A stretch of 36,614 nt of DNA, taken from IMG/VR virus record IMGVR_UViG_3300050120_000089, positions 1 to 36,614 of that record. One strand, written 5' to 3'. Position numbers and translations under genes: made by a program. Below are positions 25,413 through 31,143 of the stretch, one piece after another. This DNA comes from a virus. The notes below the pieces were generated by a model, which had not been told where the DNA came from, searched no databases, and saw nothing but the letters and a program-made list of their open reading frames with translations. How positions within the stretch are numbered: the first letter of the stretch is position 1; each line of letters starts with the position of its first letter.

Positions 25413-25718
25413 ATGTCGGGAACATGGGATGCGATTTCAACGAATGACATAGCCCGCTTGAAGCTGGATATTTCCACTTGGCTGAAAGACGCTGATAACA
25501 AGACAACCACCTTGGTTGGAACGCCTACTATCACATGCGTTCCAAACGATATGACCGCAACCTTGATCACCGTTGCCAACTCAGCGATCTATTTCACACC
25601 GATTGGAATGTCAGCCGGAACCTACACCCTGACATTCAATTTGGTCACGGCGGCCGGCCAGACTTATCCGAAATCAAAGACGCTCACTGTTTTACAAGGC
25701 AGCACGCCCTTTAAATAA
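25413..25718 (+). CDS. Fibre-associated small protein
   Basis: The 101-aa protein starts SGTWDAISTNDIARLKLDIS and contains DSTW-like and Ig-like strands (TPTITCVPNDMTATLI, GTYTLTFNLVTAAGQ). It resembles small beta-sandwich proteins encoded beside tail fibres. GAGG lies a few bases upstream of ATG, just after the fibre stop. It is the last gene of the plus-strand late block, and the next genes converge on it. Function is unknown. Confidence 0.6.
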   Translation: MSGTWDAISTNDIARLKLDISTWLKDADNKTTTLVGTPTITCVPNDMTATLITVANSAIYFTPIGMSAGTYTLTFNLVTAAGQTYPKSKTLTVLQGSTPFK

Positions 25719-26117
25719 TCATCCTACGCGCCTTCCCATATCGTTGATGGTCGCCGCGAACCACAGGAACCAATTAGATTCTTCAAATTCCTCCCCGGAG
25801 TATAATTGTGACAACTTACGCGTCTTTAGCTTTTTAGTTAGGTAAAAGTCAGCCCGCAATATTTCCCCGTGCAACATCCTGCCAACACGCGGATCAACAA
25901 TGGCCGCGCGACGATCAAAACTGACCGCAAAGCCCAATGATCTTTTGTGATACGGAAGATCGTGAAGCATATTTGGATTATCAAATACGACTTTATCGGG
26001 GTTACTGCCGTAATTCCATAGTTGCCGTCGCTCACCCCCCCAACTCTTCGGCGTATGTGATTCACACCAATTAACAACTTCCGTAAGAAAAGCCGGCTGC
26101 ACTGACTTTGTAATCAT
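25719..26117 (-). CDS. Hypothetical protein (132 aa)
   Basis: The protein is Trp- and aromatic-rich (VVNWCESHTPKSWGGERRQLW, NWFLWFAATINDMG) with a basic segment LTKKLKTRKL. I do not recognise it. ATG 26117 is preferred, with TTG 26129 as an alternative. Its stop overlaps the end of the converging fibre-associated gene closely. A promoter-like region with TTGACG and a shared GACTCCGTTT string lies upstream at 26172-26200. Confidence 0.5.
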   Translation of the reverse strand: MITKSVQPAFLTEVVNWCESHTPKSWGGERRQLWNYGSNPDKVVFDNPNMLHDLPYHKRSLGFAVSFDRRAAIVDPRVGRMLHGEILRADFYLTKKLKTRKLSQLYSGEEFEESNWFLWFAATINDMGRRVG

Positions 26118-26171
26118 TATGTGAGACAATTATGCGATCCTTACTGATAACGCCCAATTGGACCAATAACG

Positions 26172-26200
26172 AATCATCTCACGGAAACGGAGTCCGTCAA
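26172..26200 (-). promoter_or_regulatory. Promoter-like site with GACTCCGTTT string
   Basis: On the minus strand TTGACG is followed by GACTCCGTTT, then TGAGA and a weak ATGATT. The same GACTCCGTTT and TGAGA occur at 28270-28294 in another promoter-like region. An alternative CATAAT -10 with a TTGGGC -35 lies nearer the gene. Confidence 0.35.
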
Positions 26201-26218
26201 CAATAATCGTAATGATCA

Positions 26219-26488
26219 TCATTCGCCCATCGCCGCGCCGATTAAATCTTCAATCGTATCAAAATCCAATCCTTCAAGCTCGCCAACCGCTTCGTCTAAG
26301 CTGTCGGCGGCGGCTTCCATGGATTGCCCGCGCTCTGTAGCCTGAAGACCCTCAGAAAGGTTGTCAAAACCTTCGCGTTCTTCGCTCGCGCACTCTTGAA
26401 TAATTCCAATAGCTTCGTCAAAGTTTTCACGGGCGGTCTGGATAAGAGCAATCGCCTTATCTAATTCGGCCCTTCGTTGCTTATTCAA
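26219..26488 (-). CDS. Small helical protein, common phage type of unknown function
   Basis: The 89-aa protein starts NKQRRAELDKAIALI, continues with a helix, EEREGFDNLSEGLQATERG, and SMEAAADSLDEAVGELEG. This NKxRRxxLxxA ... EExxxxDNxxExLQxxER pattern is a widespread small phage protein whose role is unknown. It is predicted as a coiled helical bundle. The start is TTG with GGGAG 8 bases upstream. A strong sigma-70-like promoter lies about 130 bases upstream with a structured leader. Confidence 0.6.
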   Translation of the reverse strand: MNKQRRAELDKAIALIQTARENFDEAIGIIQECASEEREGFDNLSEGLQATERGQSMEAAADSLDEAVGELEGLDFDTIEDLIGAAMGE

Positions 26489-26556
26489 TAAAATAGCTCC
26501 CGACGAAGCATCGTCCGCCCGCGATGGGCTGGAATATCTGCGATGTTCGTTGGAGC

Positions 26557-26618
26557 CATCGGAATCGGACCGATGCGGGGCAAACCTGCGCGCCTAATCC
26601 TCGCGGCGATCCGCGAGA
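26557..26618 (-). other. Structured leader of the 26488 gene
   Basis: Two hairpins lie between the promoter and the TTG: CTCGCGG/CCGCGAG (26601-26618, 7-bp stem, loop CGAT) and CATCGG/CCGATG (26557-26575). The first begins at the predicted transcript start. Confidence 0.5.
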
Positions 26619-26625
26619 GAGGCCC

Positions 26626-26653
26626 CTTATACAGGAGCGTCAGGGATAGTCAA
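26626..26653 (-). promoter_or_regulatory. Sigma-70-like promoter
   Basis: On the minus strand TTGACT (26653-26648) and TATAAG (26631-26626) are spaced 16 bases apart, with an AT-rich tract upstream. This is the best host-type promoter I see in the window and it drives the 26488 gene. Confidence 0.65.
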
Positions 26654-26680
26654 GTAAAAATAATTACGAAAATCCTAACG

Positions 26681-26890
26681 TTACAGTCGGGCGATGATTT
26701 CGCCGATCACGGCATGATAGGCGCCGTTCGCGGCCTTGAAGTATGGCGAGCCGCAGCGCGGAATTGCTTCGCCCACGACCTCAAATAGGACATTTTCGGA
26801 ATTGCTAAGCTCTTGGTTTGATAGCGTTTTCACAATCGCGGCGATATGGTTGTAAGCGGAAATATGTGCTTTTTCAATGACTTCGTTCAT
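26681..26890 (-). CDS. Hypothetical protein (69 aa)
   Basis: The protein starts NEVIEKAHISAYNHIAAIVKT and has VLFEVVGEAIPRCGSPYF and a helix AVIGEIIARL. No family is recognised. Its ATG overlaps the stop of the 26887-26997 small ORF (ATGA), which suggests coupling. It ends just before the sigma-70-like promoter of the next minus-strand gene. Confidence 0.5.
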   Translation of the reverse strand: MNEVIEKAHISAYNHIAAIVKTLSNQELSNSENVLFEVVGEAIPRCGSPYFKAANGAYHAVIGEIIARL

Positions 26891-26997
26891 GGGAAACTTT
26901 CGCTGACTTCAACAGCCGGTAATATGCCAGATCGCGCCGCCGGGGGCAAGAAGTCAGCCCAGCCGGCCGGCCTTTTTCTACTTAAAGATGTTGTCAT
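26887..26997 (-). CDS. Very small ORF (36 aa), coupled
   Basis: It encodes a basic N terminus (TTSLSRKRPAGWADFLPP) and ends VSESFP. The stop overlaps the next start (ATGA). A TAAATA element lies at 27040-27045 and a perfect hairpin at 27002-27020 directly before the start, but there is no Shine-Dalgarno. It may be a leader peptide or a real small protein. Confidence 0.35.
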   Translation of the reverse strand: MTTSLSRKRPAGWADFLPPAARSGILPAVEVSESFP

Positions 26998-27001
26998 GGT
27001 G

Positions 27002-27045
27002 CGCGGGAGGTCTTCCCGCGACTTAACCAGACGAGTTTTTATTTA
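27002..27045 (-). promoter_or_regulatory. TAAATA element and hairpin before the 26997 small ORF
   Basis: TAAATA (27045-27040) overlaps the TAA of the upstream gene. A 7-bp stem CGCGGGA/TCCCGCG (27020-27002) follows, then 4 bases and ATG. The hairpin is not next to a T run on either strand. Confidence 0.35.
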
Positions 27046-27423
27046 TTTCGCGGGTGTGGCCAGATCGGCTTTAGCCTTCAGCGCCCAGGCGTTGATTTGG
27101 CCGATCATGGCTGCGGCTATCGCGTCAATGCCGCCGCTGATCAACGGATTCAGCCCAACCGATAGCCCCTTGGTCGCGCTCGCCAGCGTGGTTTCAAGGA
27201 TCGGCTCCAAAGCCTTGGCCGCGCCGCCGATGATCACCCCAAGGGCGGTATCCCCTACCGAGACAGCATCGCTCGCGGCTTGCTTCACGTCGCTAACAAT
27301 GGCAGCGGTTGCATTTGTAAAGGCCGGATCGTCGGCAATGAGCTTGTCCGCCCATTGTTCAACTTCGGTCACAGCTTGGGAAAACGTAATTTTCTTTTCA
27401 ATCAGATCGCCTAAAATACTCAT
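27043..27423 (-). CDS. Hypothetical helical protein (126 aa), possibly membrane-active
   Basis: The N terminus is SILGDLIEKKITFSQAVTEV. A soluble helix follows and then Gly/Ala-rich amphipathic or hydrophobic stretches (TALGVIIGGAAKALEPIL, NPLISGGIDAIAAAMIG). It could be a membrane-active or fold-back helical protein, but it lacks a typical strong TM. Start ATG 27423 is preferred to TTG 27426. The leader repeats the element-hairpin layout seen at structural genes, which would make it a late or regulated product. I do not assign a function. Confidence 0.5.
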   Translation of the reverse strand: MSILGDLIEKKITFSQAVTEVEQWADKLIADDPAFTNATAAIVSDVKQAASDAVSVGDTALGVIIGGAAKALEPILETTLASATKGLSVGLNPLISGGIDAIAAAMIGQINAWALKAKADLATPAK

Positions 27424-27457
27424 CAATAAAACCCTACATAATTATAGGGTTATTTAG
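27424..27457 (-). promoter_or_regulatory. CTAAATA element plus hairpin leader
   Basis: CTAAATA (27457-27451) runs straight into a stem AACCCTA (27451-27445) / TAGGGTT (27436-27430) with an 8-base loop. The purine-rich AGGG in the 3' arm lies about 8 bases before ATG 27423. This is the only minus-strand example of the capsid-type arrangement. Confidence 0.5.
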
Positions 27458-27532
27458 CCGGCGATGGCCTCTGGACTTCGGCGCGGGTGATCGGCACCGT
27501 AACCGCTTCACAGCAGCATTCAGGAAACGCTT

Positions 27533-28111
27533 ATGTCTGAGGATTTCAAGACGCTCGCCGCGCAAGTGGTGGCGTCCTATGTGTCCAACAATACCGTTGG
27601 AGCTTCCGAGCTACCGGGATTGATCGCCGCCACTCATGCCGCCCTGGCGGGCGCGTTCGCGCCGCAGCCGGCGGCCGATGCTCCCGAGACGGTTACGAAG
27701 GCAACCCGTAGCCAGATCGCCAAGAGCGTCACGCCCGATGCTCTCATTTGTTTGGCGTGTGGAGCGTCCTTCAAATCCATGAAGCGCCATCTTGCCGCTA
27801 ATCACGGGCAAACGCCCGGCGAATATCGGATGGCCTATGGCCTCCCGAGTGACTACCCCATGGTTGCGCCGGCCTATAGCGAACAGCGGAGCGCCTACGC
27901 CAAGAGCATCGGCCTTGGTAAGGGTGTCGTGCGCGGCAGACCAGCAGCGCCGCCGGCTATCGTCCAGGCGGCCTTGAAAGCTCCAACCAAAGCCAAGGCG
28001 GCTCCCAAGGCAAAGACGCCGGCCACGGCTGCGGACAAACCGCCCGTGAAGCCAGCCAAAGCGTCCAGGCCAGCGGGTGCGATTGACCCTGCCTCGGACC
28101 AATTTGAATAG
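27533..28111 (+). CDS. MucR/Ros-family zinc-finger transcription regulator
   Basis: The 192-aa protein has the family core at residues ~60-130: KSVTPDALICLACGASFKSM, then KRHLAANHGQTPGEYRMAYG and LPSDYPMVAPAYSEQRSAYA. The C2H2 finger ligands are the two Cys of CLAC and the two His of HLAANH. MucR/Ros proteins are a hallmark of Alphaproteobacteria and bind AT-rich DNA. Here the C terminus carries an added Ala/Lys/Pro-rich tail of about 50 residues, likely extra DNA contact. An AGGAAA lies 8 bases before ATG. It is a candidate lysogeny or early-gene regulator and is divergent from the 27423 gene. Confidence 0.9.
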   Translation: MSEDFKTLAAQVVASYVSNNTVGASELPGLIAATHAALAGAFAPQPAADAPETVTKATRSQIAKSVTPDALICLACGASFKSMKRHLAANHGQTPGEYRMAYGLPSDYPMVAPAYSEQRSAYAKSIGLGKGVVRGRPAAPPAIVQAALKAPTKAKAAPKAKTPATAADKPPVKPAKASRPAGAIDPASDQFE

Positions 28112-28145
28112 GCGAAAAATCCACAACTTCGCGTAGTGGGGCCAG

Positions 28146-28174
28146 TTGCATACTTCTATAGGAAGTGTTCTAAC
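28146..28174 (+). promoter_or_regulatory. Promoter-like site for a small RNA
   Basis: TTGCAT (28146-28151), a 17-base spacer, and TCTAAC (28169-28174). The spacer contains a dyad ACTTC-TATAG-GAAGT, which could be an operator. Confidence 0.4.
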
Positions 28175-28180
28175 CATCGG

Positions 28181-28252
28181 GCGCAACGGTTGCCCCCCGC
28201 CGTTGCGTCTCAACCGGAACCCCGTCTTGGCCCCAGCCAGGGCGGGGTTTTT
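28181..28252 (+). ncRNA. Candidate small RNA (hairpin plus terminator)
   Basis: Downstream of the promoter-like site, a perfect 8-bp stem CGCAACGG (28182-28189) / CCGTTGCG (28200-28207) begins at the expected transcript start. It is followed by an intrinsic terminator at 28218-28252. No ORF fits. It could equally be the 3' end of the MucR-like mRNA. Confidence 0.4.
28218..28252 (+). terminator. Intrinsic terminator after the MucR-like gene
   Basis: AACCCCG (28218-28224) pairs with CGGGGTT (28243-28249), with a further TTGGC/GCCAG inner pairing, and a T tract follows. Confidence 0.83.
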
Positions 28253-28267
28253 CGTTGGATCGTCGGC

Positions 28268-28296
28268 TTGACTCCGTTTGGAACGGAATGAGAACA
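28268..28296 (+). promoter_or_regulatory. Promoter-like region with LexA-box match and dyad
   Basis: TTGACT (28268-28273) is followed by a dyad TCCGTT-TGG-AACGGA (28273-28287) and by GAAC-N7-GAAC (28281-28295), the reverse of the alphaproteobacterial LexA box GTTC-N7-GTTC. The -10 is weak (AGAACA). By chance about one such 8-base-defined match is expected in a genome this size. Confidence 0.45.
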
Positions 28297-28330
28297 TGGA
28301 CGCTTCCTCGGACACCGTGAGGCGGGAGCG

Positions 28331-28627
28331 TTGGGACGCAAGAATTACGACCGCTATAGCGATGCTGACTGGCGTGGCGTGGCAAAGACGGTTGCCAGAC
28401 AGCGTGCGCTCGGATGGTCGGTAAAATCGGTCTGCGGACGCTGTAGGCTGGAAATGGAATGCGACCTTGCGCTGATAGAGCGGGTCAGCGGCCCCGAGAC
28501 GGTCCTATGGGGAAGGTCCGCCAAATGCCGGCGCCTACGCTGCGGCGGCTCTGTGACCTTCCACGCCAAGCCGCCACAGATGGGCTACTATATCCAGATG
28601 CGGGCTATCCACCCCACCGACATTTGA
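28331..28627 (+). CDS. Zinc-ribbon protein, small
   Basis: The 98-aa protein has Cys pairs CGRCRLEMEC and CRRLRC, with the intervening LIERVSGPETVLWGRSAKC. A conserved-looking end FHAKPPQMGYYIQM follows. The CxxCxxxxxC ... CxxxxC spacing is a zinc ribbon seen in many unnamed alphaproteobacterial proteins. No ATG is available, so TTG 28331 is the predicted start, with GGAG only 2 bases before it. The TTGACT plus LexA-box-like region just upstream suggests DNA-damage control. Its 3' end overlaps the converging 28605 gene by 23 bases. Confidence 0.6.
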   Translation: MGRKNYDRYSDADWRGVAKTVARQRALGWSVKSVCGRCRLEMECDLALIERVSGPETVLWGRSAKCRRLRCGGSVTFHAKPPQMGYYIQMRAIHPTDI

Positions 28628-28976
28628 AATGGACGGCCTCGGTATCGTCGGTAAAGCTGACGCTGAAACCGAAAACATCCCTGGCTCGGATGATCGCATC
28701 AATTTCAATTGAGTAGGACTCGGTATTGTCCATGATCCAGTTAAGCACTTCTTGCGCCTCGGTAGCGTTTCCGTGAATGATTATATTCTTTGACTGCTCT
28801 ACAGTGAGCGGCATTGACCAACGCACCCGCGAAACGGGTCCGGTGGAGAAGGTATATCCCCCGTTCAGGCCAACCCTCGCATGAAGCATTGTGGCGGTTA
28901 TATTTGCAGCGAGCATTGCAGCGTTGGCGGTCGCTTGAGCATGGTTGGCTATAGTGGTTGTGTTGGCGATGCTCAC
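28605..28976 (-). CDS. FKLRW-family protein A (123 aa)
   Basis: The N-terminal half is Ala/Thr-rich (SIANTTTIANHAQATANAAM) and may be a helical or secretion-like leader. The C-terminal 50 residues carry the family signature: LNWIMDNTESYSI, then VSFTDDTEAVHFKCRWGG at the end. It starts at GTG in a GTGA overlap with gene B (28973-29245), and its stop lies in the antisense overlap with the zinc-ribbon gene. No function is known. Membership rests on both ends of the shared segment. Confidence 0.6.
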   Translation of the reverse strand: MSIANTTTIANHAQATANAAMLAANITATMLHARVGLNGGYTFSTGPVSRVRWSMPLTVEQSKNIIIHGNATEAQEVLNWIMDNTESYSIEIDAIIRARDVFGFSVSFTDDTEAVHFKCRWGG

Positions 28977-29245
28977 TGATCGTCACCAACGATATATTCT
29001 GAAAACCGGAGCTTGAATAGGATGGCGTCTGCATCGTCCTCAAAATAAACCGTGCCAATTGGTTCACGATAGCTCAGCCACAATTCTGTTTCGCTATGAT
29101 CAGGGTTACTTCTGTATTCTCCTACGCAAAACAGATGTTTTAATCCCGTTTCCGAAATCCATTTTCCAAAGAGAACTTCAAACACCCTAAACATTGGCGC
29201 TTGCAGTGTCGCTTTACTTGCGGGAAATGCTAACTCAAATCGCAT
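28973..29245 (-). CDS. FKLRW-family protein B (90 aa)
   Basis: The protein starts RFELAFPASKATLQAPMF, carries FGKWISETGLKHLFCVGEY at residues ~26-44 and ends VYFEDDADAILFKLRFSEY plus a short tail. The W-I helix followed by a strand and the DAILFKLR terminus place it with the other five small proteins. It overlaps the preceding small ORF's stop and the next gene's start, so it is in a compact coupled series. Confidence 0.65.
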   Translation of the reverse strand: MRFELAFPASKATLQAPMFRVFEVLFGKWISETGLKHLFCVGEYRSNPDHSETELWLSYREPIGTVYFEDDADAILFKLRFSEYIVGDDQ

Positions 29246-29342
29246 TCAATCCTTTCGCCGCTTGCTCCGCAGCATCGTAATAAGGCTTTAGCTCGGGACG
29301 CTCATGCTTTAACCCCCATTTTCCAAATGTAGGCGTCAGCAT
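29235..29342 (-). CDS. Small ORF (35 aa) with a plausible C-terminal end
   Basis: It encodes LTPTFGKWGLKHERPEL followed by KPYYDAAEQAAKGLNAI. ATG 29342 lies 8 bases after the stop of the upstream gene and its own stop overlaps the start of gene B. It could instead be the 3' part of a frameshifted gene (see findings). No family is recognised. Confidence 0.45.
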   Translation of the reverse strand: MLTPTFGKWGLKHERPELKPYYDAAEQAAKGLNAI

Positions 29343-29350
29343 AATATTCA

Positions 29351-29734
29351 CTAAAGGACTCGCCGTATGGCGCTTTGAACGCCTTCAGAGCGGCTATCGC
29401 GGCCTTTTCGGACGTAGACCGCCTGAACGGTAAGTGTCGTCTTTGGGGTCGCATAGCAGCAACCACAGAATTTGAAATTGTATTCTCTGACGACCAAGGC
29501 GTGTGTTGGTGGTGCGAAATAGTCCGCGACCGTGGCCGCGAGGTTGTCCGCGTCAAAGGTGTGATCATAGAAACCCGGCGCGTAGCGGTTGGGATCACCG
29601 ATCACGATATTGGAGCCGACAAGGCCGGCGCATCCGCCTTCAGTCGGGCAACAGCCCGCAAGCTGATCTTCGGTGGAGTTGTGAGCCGCGTTGAGAGCGT
29701 CCACCAACATCGTTTTGATTGGATCGGCGGTCAT
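29351..29734 (-). CDS. Cys-rich hypothetical protein (127 aa), possibly frameshifted at its end
   Basis: The protein starts TADPIKTMLVDALNAAHNST and has a Cys set EDQLAGCCPTEGGCAGLVG and later FKFCGCCYATPKTTLTV. These could bind metal. After about residue 110 it turns Arg-rich (KGRDSRSEGVQSAIRRVL). In the +1 frame the continuation (AAIAALKAFKAPYGESF) looks more protein-like. The start overlaps the upstream stop by ATGA. Family unknown. Confidence 0.5.
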   Translation of the reverse strand: MTADPIKTMLVDALNAAHNSTEDQLAGCCPTEGGCAGLVGSNIVIGDPNRYAPGFYDHTFDADNLAATVADYFAPPTHALVVREYNFKFCGCCYATPKTTLTVQAVYVRKGRDSRSEGVQSAIRRVL

Positions 29735-30039
29735 TTGGACTCACCGTCTCTGTTAGACAGTCGGCGAGCGGAATTGACCGCTTGGGCGTGAGCTTTTGCT
29801 ACGGTTTCCTTGACCCACTCGGCCGAAACATCGCCGCCAGCCATTCGGAAAATAATATTCGCAACCAATTCTTCAAGCGCAGCCATTTTGGCTTTACATT
29901 CATCGTGGGTATTCATTGCGTGCGCCATCGCAACCTGACATTCGGACAACTCGTCAGACGCCGCTACATAGGCTTTGCGGATTAGCGCGAGGTGTTCCAT
30001 TGCGTGGGCCAAAGACCCGGTTTCATACTTCTGTTCCAT
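29731..30039 (-). CDS. Helical hypothetical protein (102 aa)
   Basis: The protein starts EQKYETGSLAHAMEHLALIRKAYVAA and has a long coiled helix (SDELSECQVAMAHAMNTHDE, KMAALEELVANIIF), then a C-terminal charged tail. A strong Shine-Dalgarno AAGGAG lies before ATG 30039. It is coupled to the 29351 gene by an ATGA overlap. No function is recognised. Confidence 0.6.
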   Translation of the reverse strand: MEQKYETGSLAHAMEHLALIRKAYVAASDELSECQVAMAHAMNTHDECKAKMAALEELVANIIFRMAGGDVSAEWVKETVAKAHAQAVNSARRLSNRDGESK

Positions 30040-30090
30040 AATTCTCCTTAGCGTCGCGGAAAGCCCCGCGACTGGCGGTTAGTTGTTAGA

Positions 30091-30276
30091 TTAGCTCCAG
30101 ATCATCTTGAACAATGCCGCGCCGGCCTTGTCTTCAAAATGATAGGTTAGTTCGTCAATCGCCATCGGGTCCGCTTCATCGCAAGTGCAATAGGCTTGAA
30201 TATTATTTTCATCCAGCCATTTGGCTATGCGATTGGTCTTACCGCCGTGGGGAATAGTGATCATCCATTCGTTCAT
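30091..30276 (-). CDS. FKLRW-family protein C (61 aa)
   Basis: This is the shortest clear member: NEWMITIPHGGKTNRIAK, then AKWLDENNIQAYCTCDEAD and the ending YHFEDKAGAALFKMIWS. It consists almost only of the shared domain, so it shows the minimal unit of about 55 residues. It starts in an ATGA overlap with the 30273 gene. Confidence 0.6.
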   Translation of the reverse strand: MNEWMITIPHGGKTNRIAKWLDENNIQAYCTCDEADPMAIDELTYHFEDKAGAALFKMIWS

Positions 30277-30461
30277 CGTCTCGCCTCATGTTCTTTAACT
30301 CGCTGCATCAACCATTCGTATTTGTTCTTTCCTTGCCGCTCTAACTCGGCACGATCCATGATCAGATAGCTATCGCCATTGTCAGTCAGGATCGGATAGA
30401 CGAAATAATCAGGATGTCCGATGCGCAGATTTTTTGGATTATGCTTTTTATTCATTGTCAA
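30273..30461 (-). CDS. Small basic hypothetical protein (about 60-62 aa)
   Basis: The protein has a Lys/Asn-rich start (NKKHNPKNLRIGHPDYFVY) and a C-terminal helix (ELERQGKNKYEWLMQRVKE). It overlaps the 30458 gene at a TTGA. TTG 30461 or ATG 30455 could be the start. It is coupled on both sides. Family unknown. Confidence 0.5.
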   Translation of the reverse strand: MTMNKKHNPKNLRIGHPDYFVYPILTDNGDSYLIMDRAELERQGKNKYEWLMQRVKEHEARR

Positions 30462-30676
30462 ACCCAGCGTAACTTGAACAAGAGCGCATCTTCAGCGGAT
30501 TGGAATGTTACCGGAATTCTCTCTGTTCCATCTTCGTCGGTAAACCATCTGCCAATCTGAAAATGAGGCGTGTTATTCACCAACCAATGAATCAAATCGC
30601 CACCCCACATTCCGTAAGTAAGGCGTTCCATGTTGATAATGTAGTCTTCAGCGACGGTTTCGGGAACATCGCTCAT
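30458..30676 (-). CDS. FKLRW-family protein D (72 aa)
   Basis: The protein starts SDVPETVAEDYIINMERL, carries DLIHWLVNNTPHFQIGRWF in the middle and ends VTFQSAEDALLFKLRWV. Start at ATG 30676 is preferred because it overlaps the upstream TGA as ATGA. An ATG at 30703 would extend it by 9 residues. The family signature at both ends is clear. Confidence 0.65.
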   Translation of the reverse strand: MSDVPETVAEDYIINMERLTYGMWGGDLIHWLVNNTPHFQIGRWFTDEDGTERIPVTFQSAEDALLFKLRWV

Positions 30677-31143
30677 GCTCTCGCCCACCGTTGCTTGAAC
30701 CATGCGCGGAACCTATCCGAGGAATAGATATACAGTGGCGCGGCTATCGCGAAGGACACGGCGCCGAGGATCGGCAAATGGTTGAGGAATGCAGGCATTC
30801 CAACCGATTGGAAAAATAGCCCAACATAGAACGCGATTTGCTTTGGGTTGATCTTTTCCCGCCTCTCTTCCGCATAAGCTAACAGCGCGTCGGATTGGTC
30901 CTTGACGCTCAAAGTATGCGTATGTTCCGGATAGGTTAGCCGGCATAGAATAGCCTCAGCGTCGCTATTGAACCGGACCATCATTTGCGCGGCGATTTGA
31001 TAGTCTAATTGGCTGGCTCTGTCGCGGACCACTAAGGCCTCTGCTAAATCAATATCGCAGACTGTCCCGCCGTGTTCTGTTATCCAAAACACGTATTCCG
31101 TAACCTTATCGGCTGGCAAAAATGCATATAGAGAACTACTCAT
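30673..31143 (-). CDS. FKLRW-family protein E with membrane tail (156 aa)
   Basis: The N-terminal domain carries EYVFWITEHGGTVCDIDL and the shared ending as VRFNSDAEAILCRLTYPEH. It differs from the other members in continuing with a coiled linker and one or two hydrophobic segments (GLFFQSVGMPAF, LPILGAVSFAIAAPLYIY). It therefore looks like the same domain fused to a membrane anchor. AAGGA lies upstream of ATG 31143. Confidence 0.6.
   Translation of the reverse strand: MSSSLYAFLPADKVTEYVFWITEHGGTVCDIDLAEALVVRDRASQLDYQIAAQMMVRFNSDAEAILCRLTYPEHTHTLSVKDQSDALLAYAEERREKINPKQIAFYVGLFFQSVGMPAFLNHLPILGAVSFAIAAPLYIYSSDRFRAWFKQRWARA

Noticed and set aside
26543-26788. Plus-strand ORF over the sigma-70-like promoter
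   Set aside because: It overlaps the leader hairpins and the 26681 gene in antisense and has no start signal.
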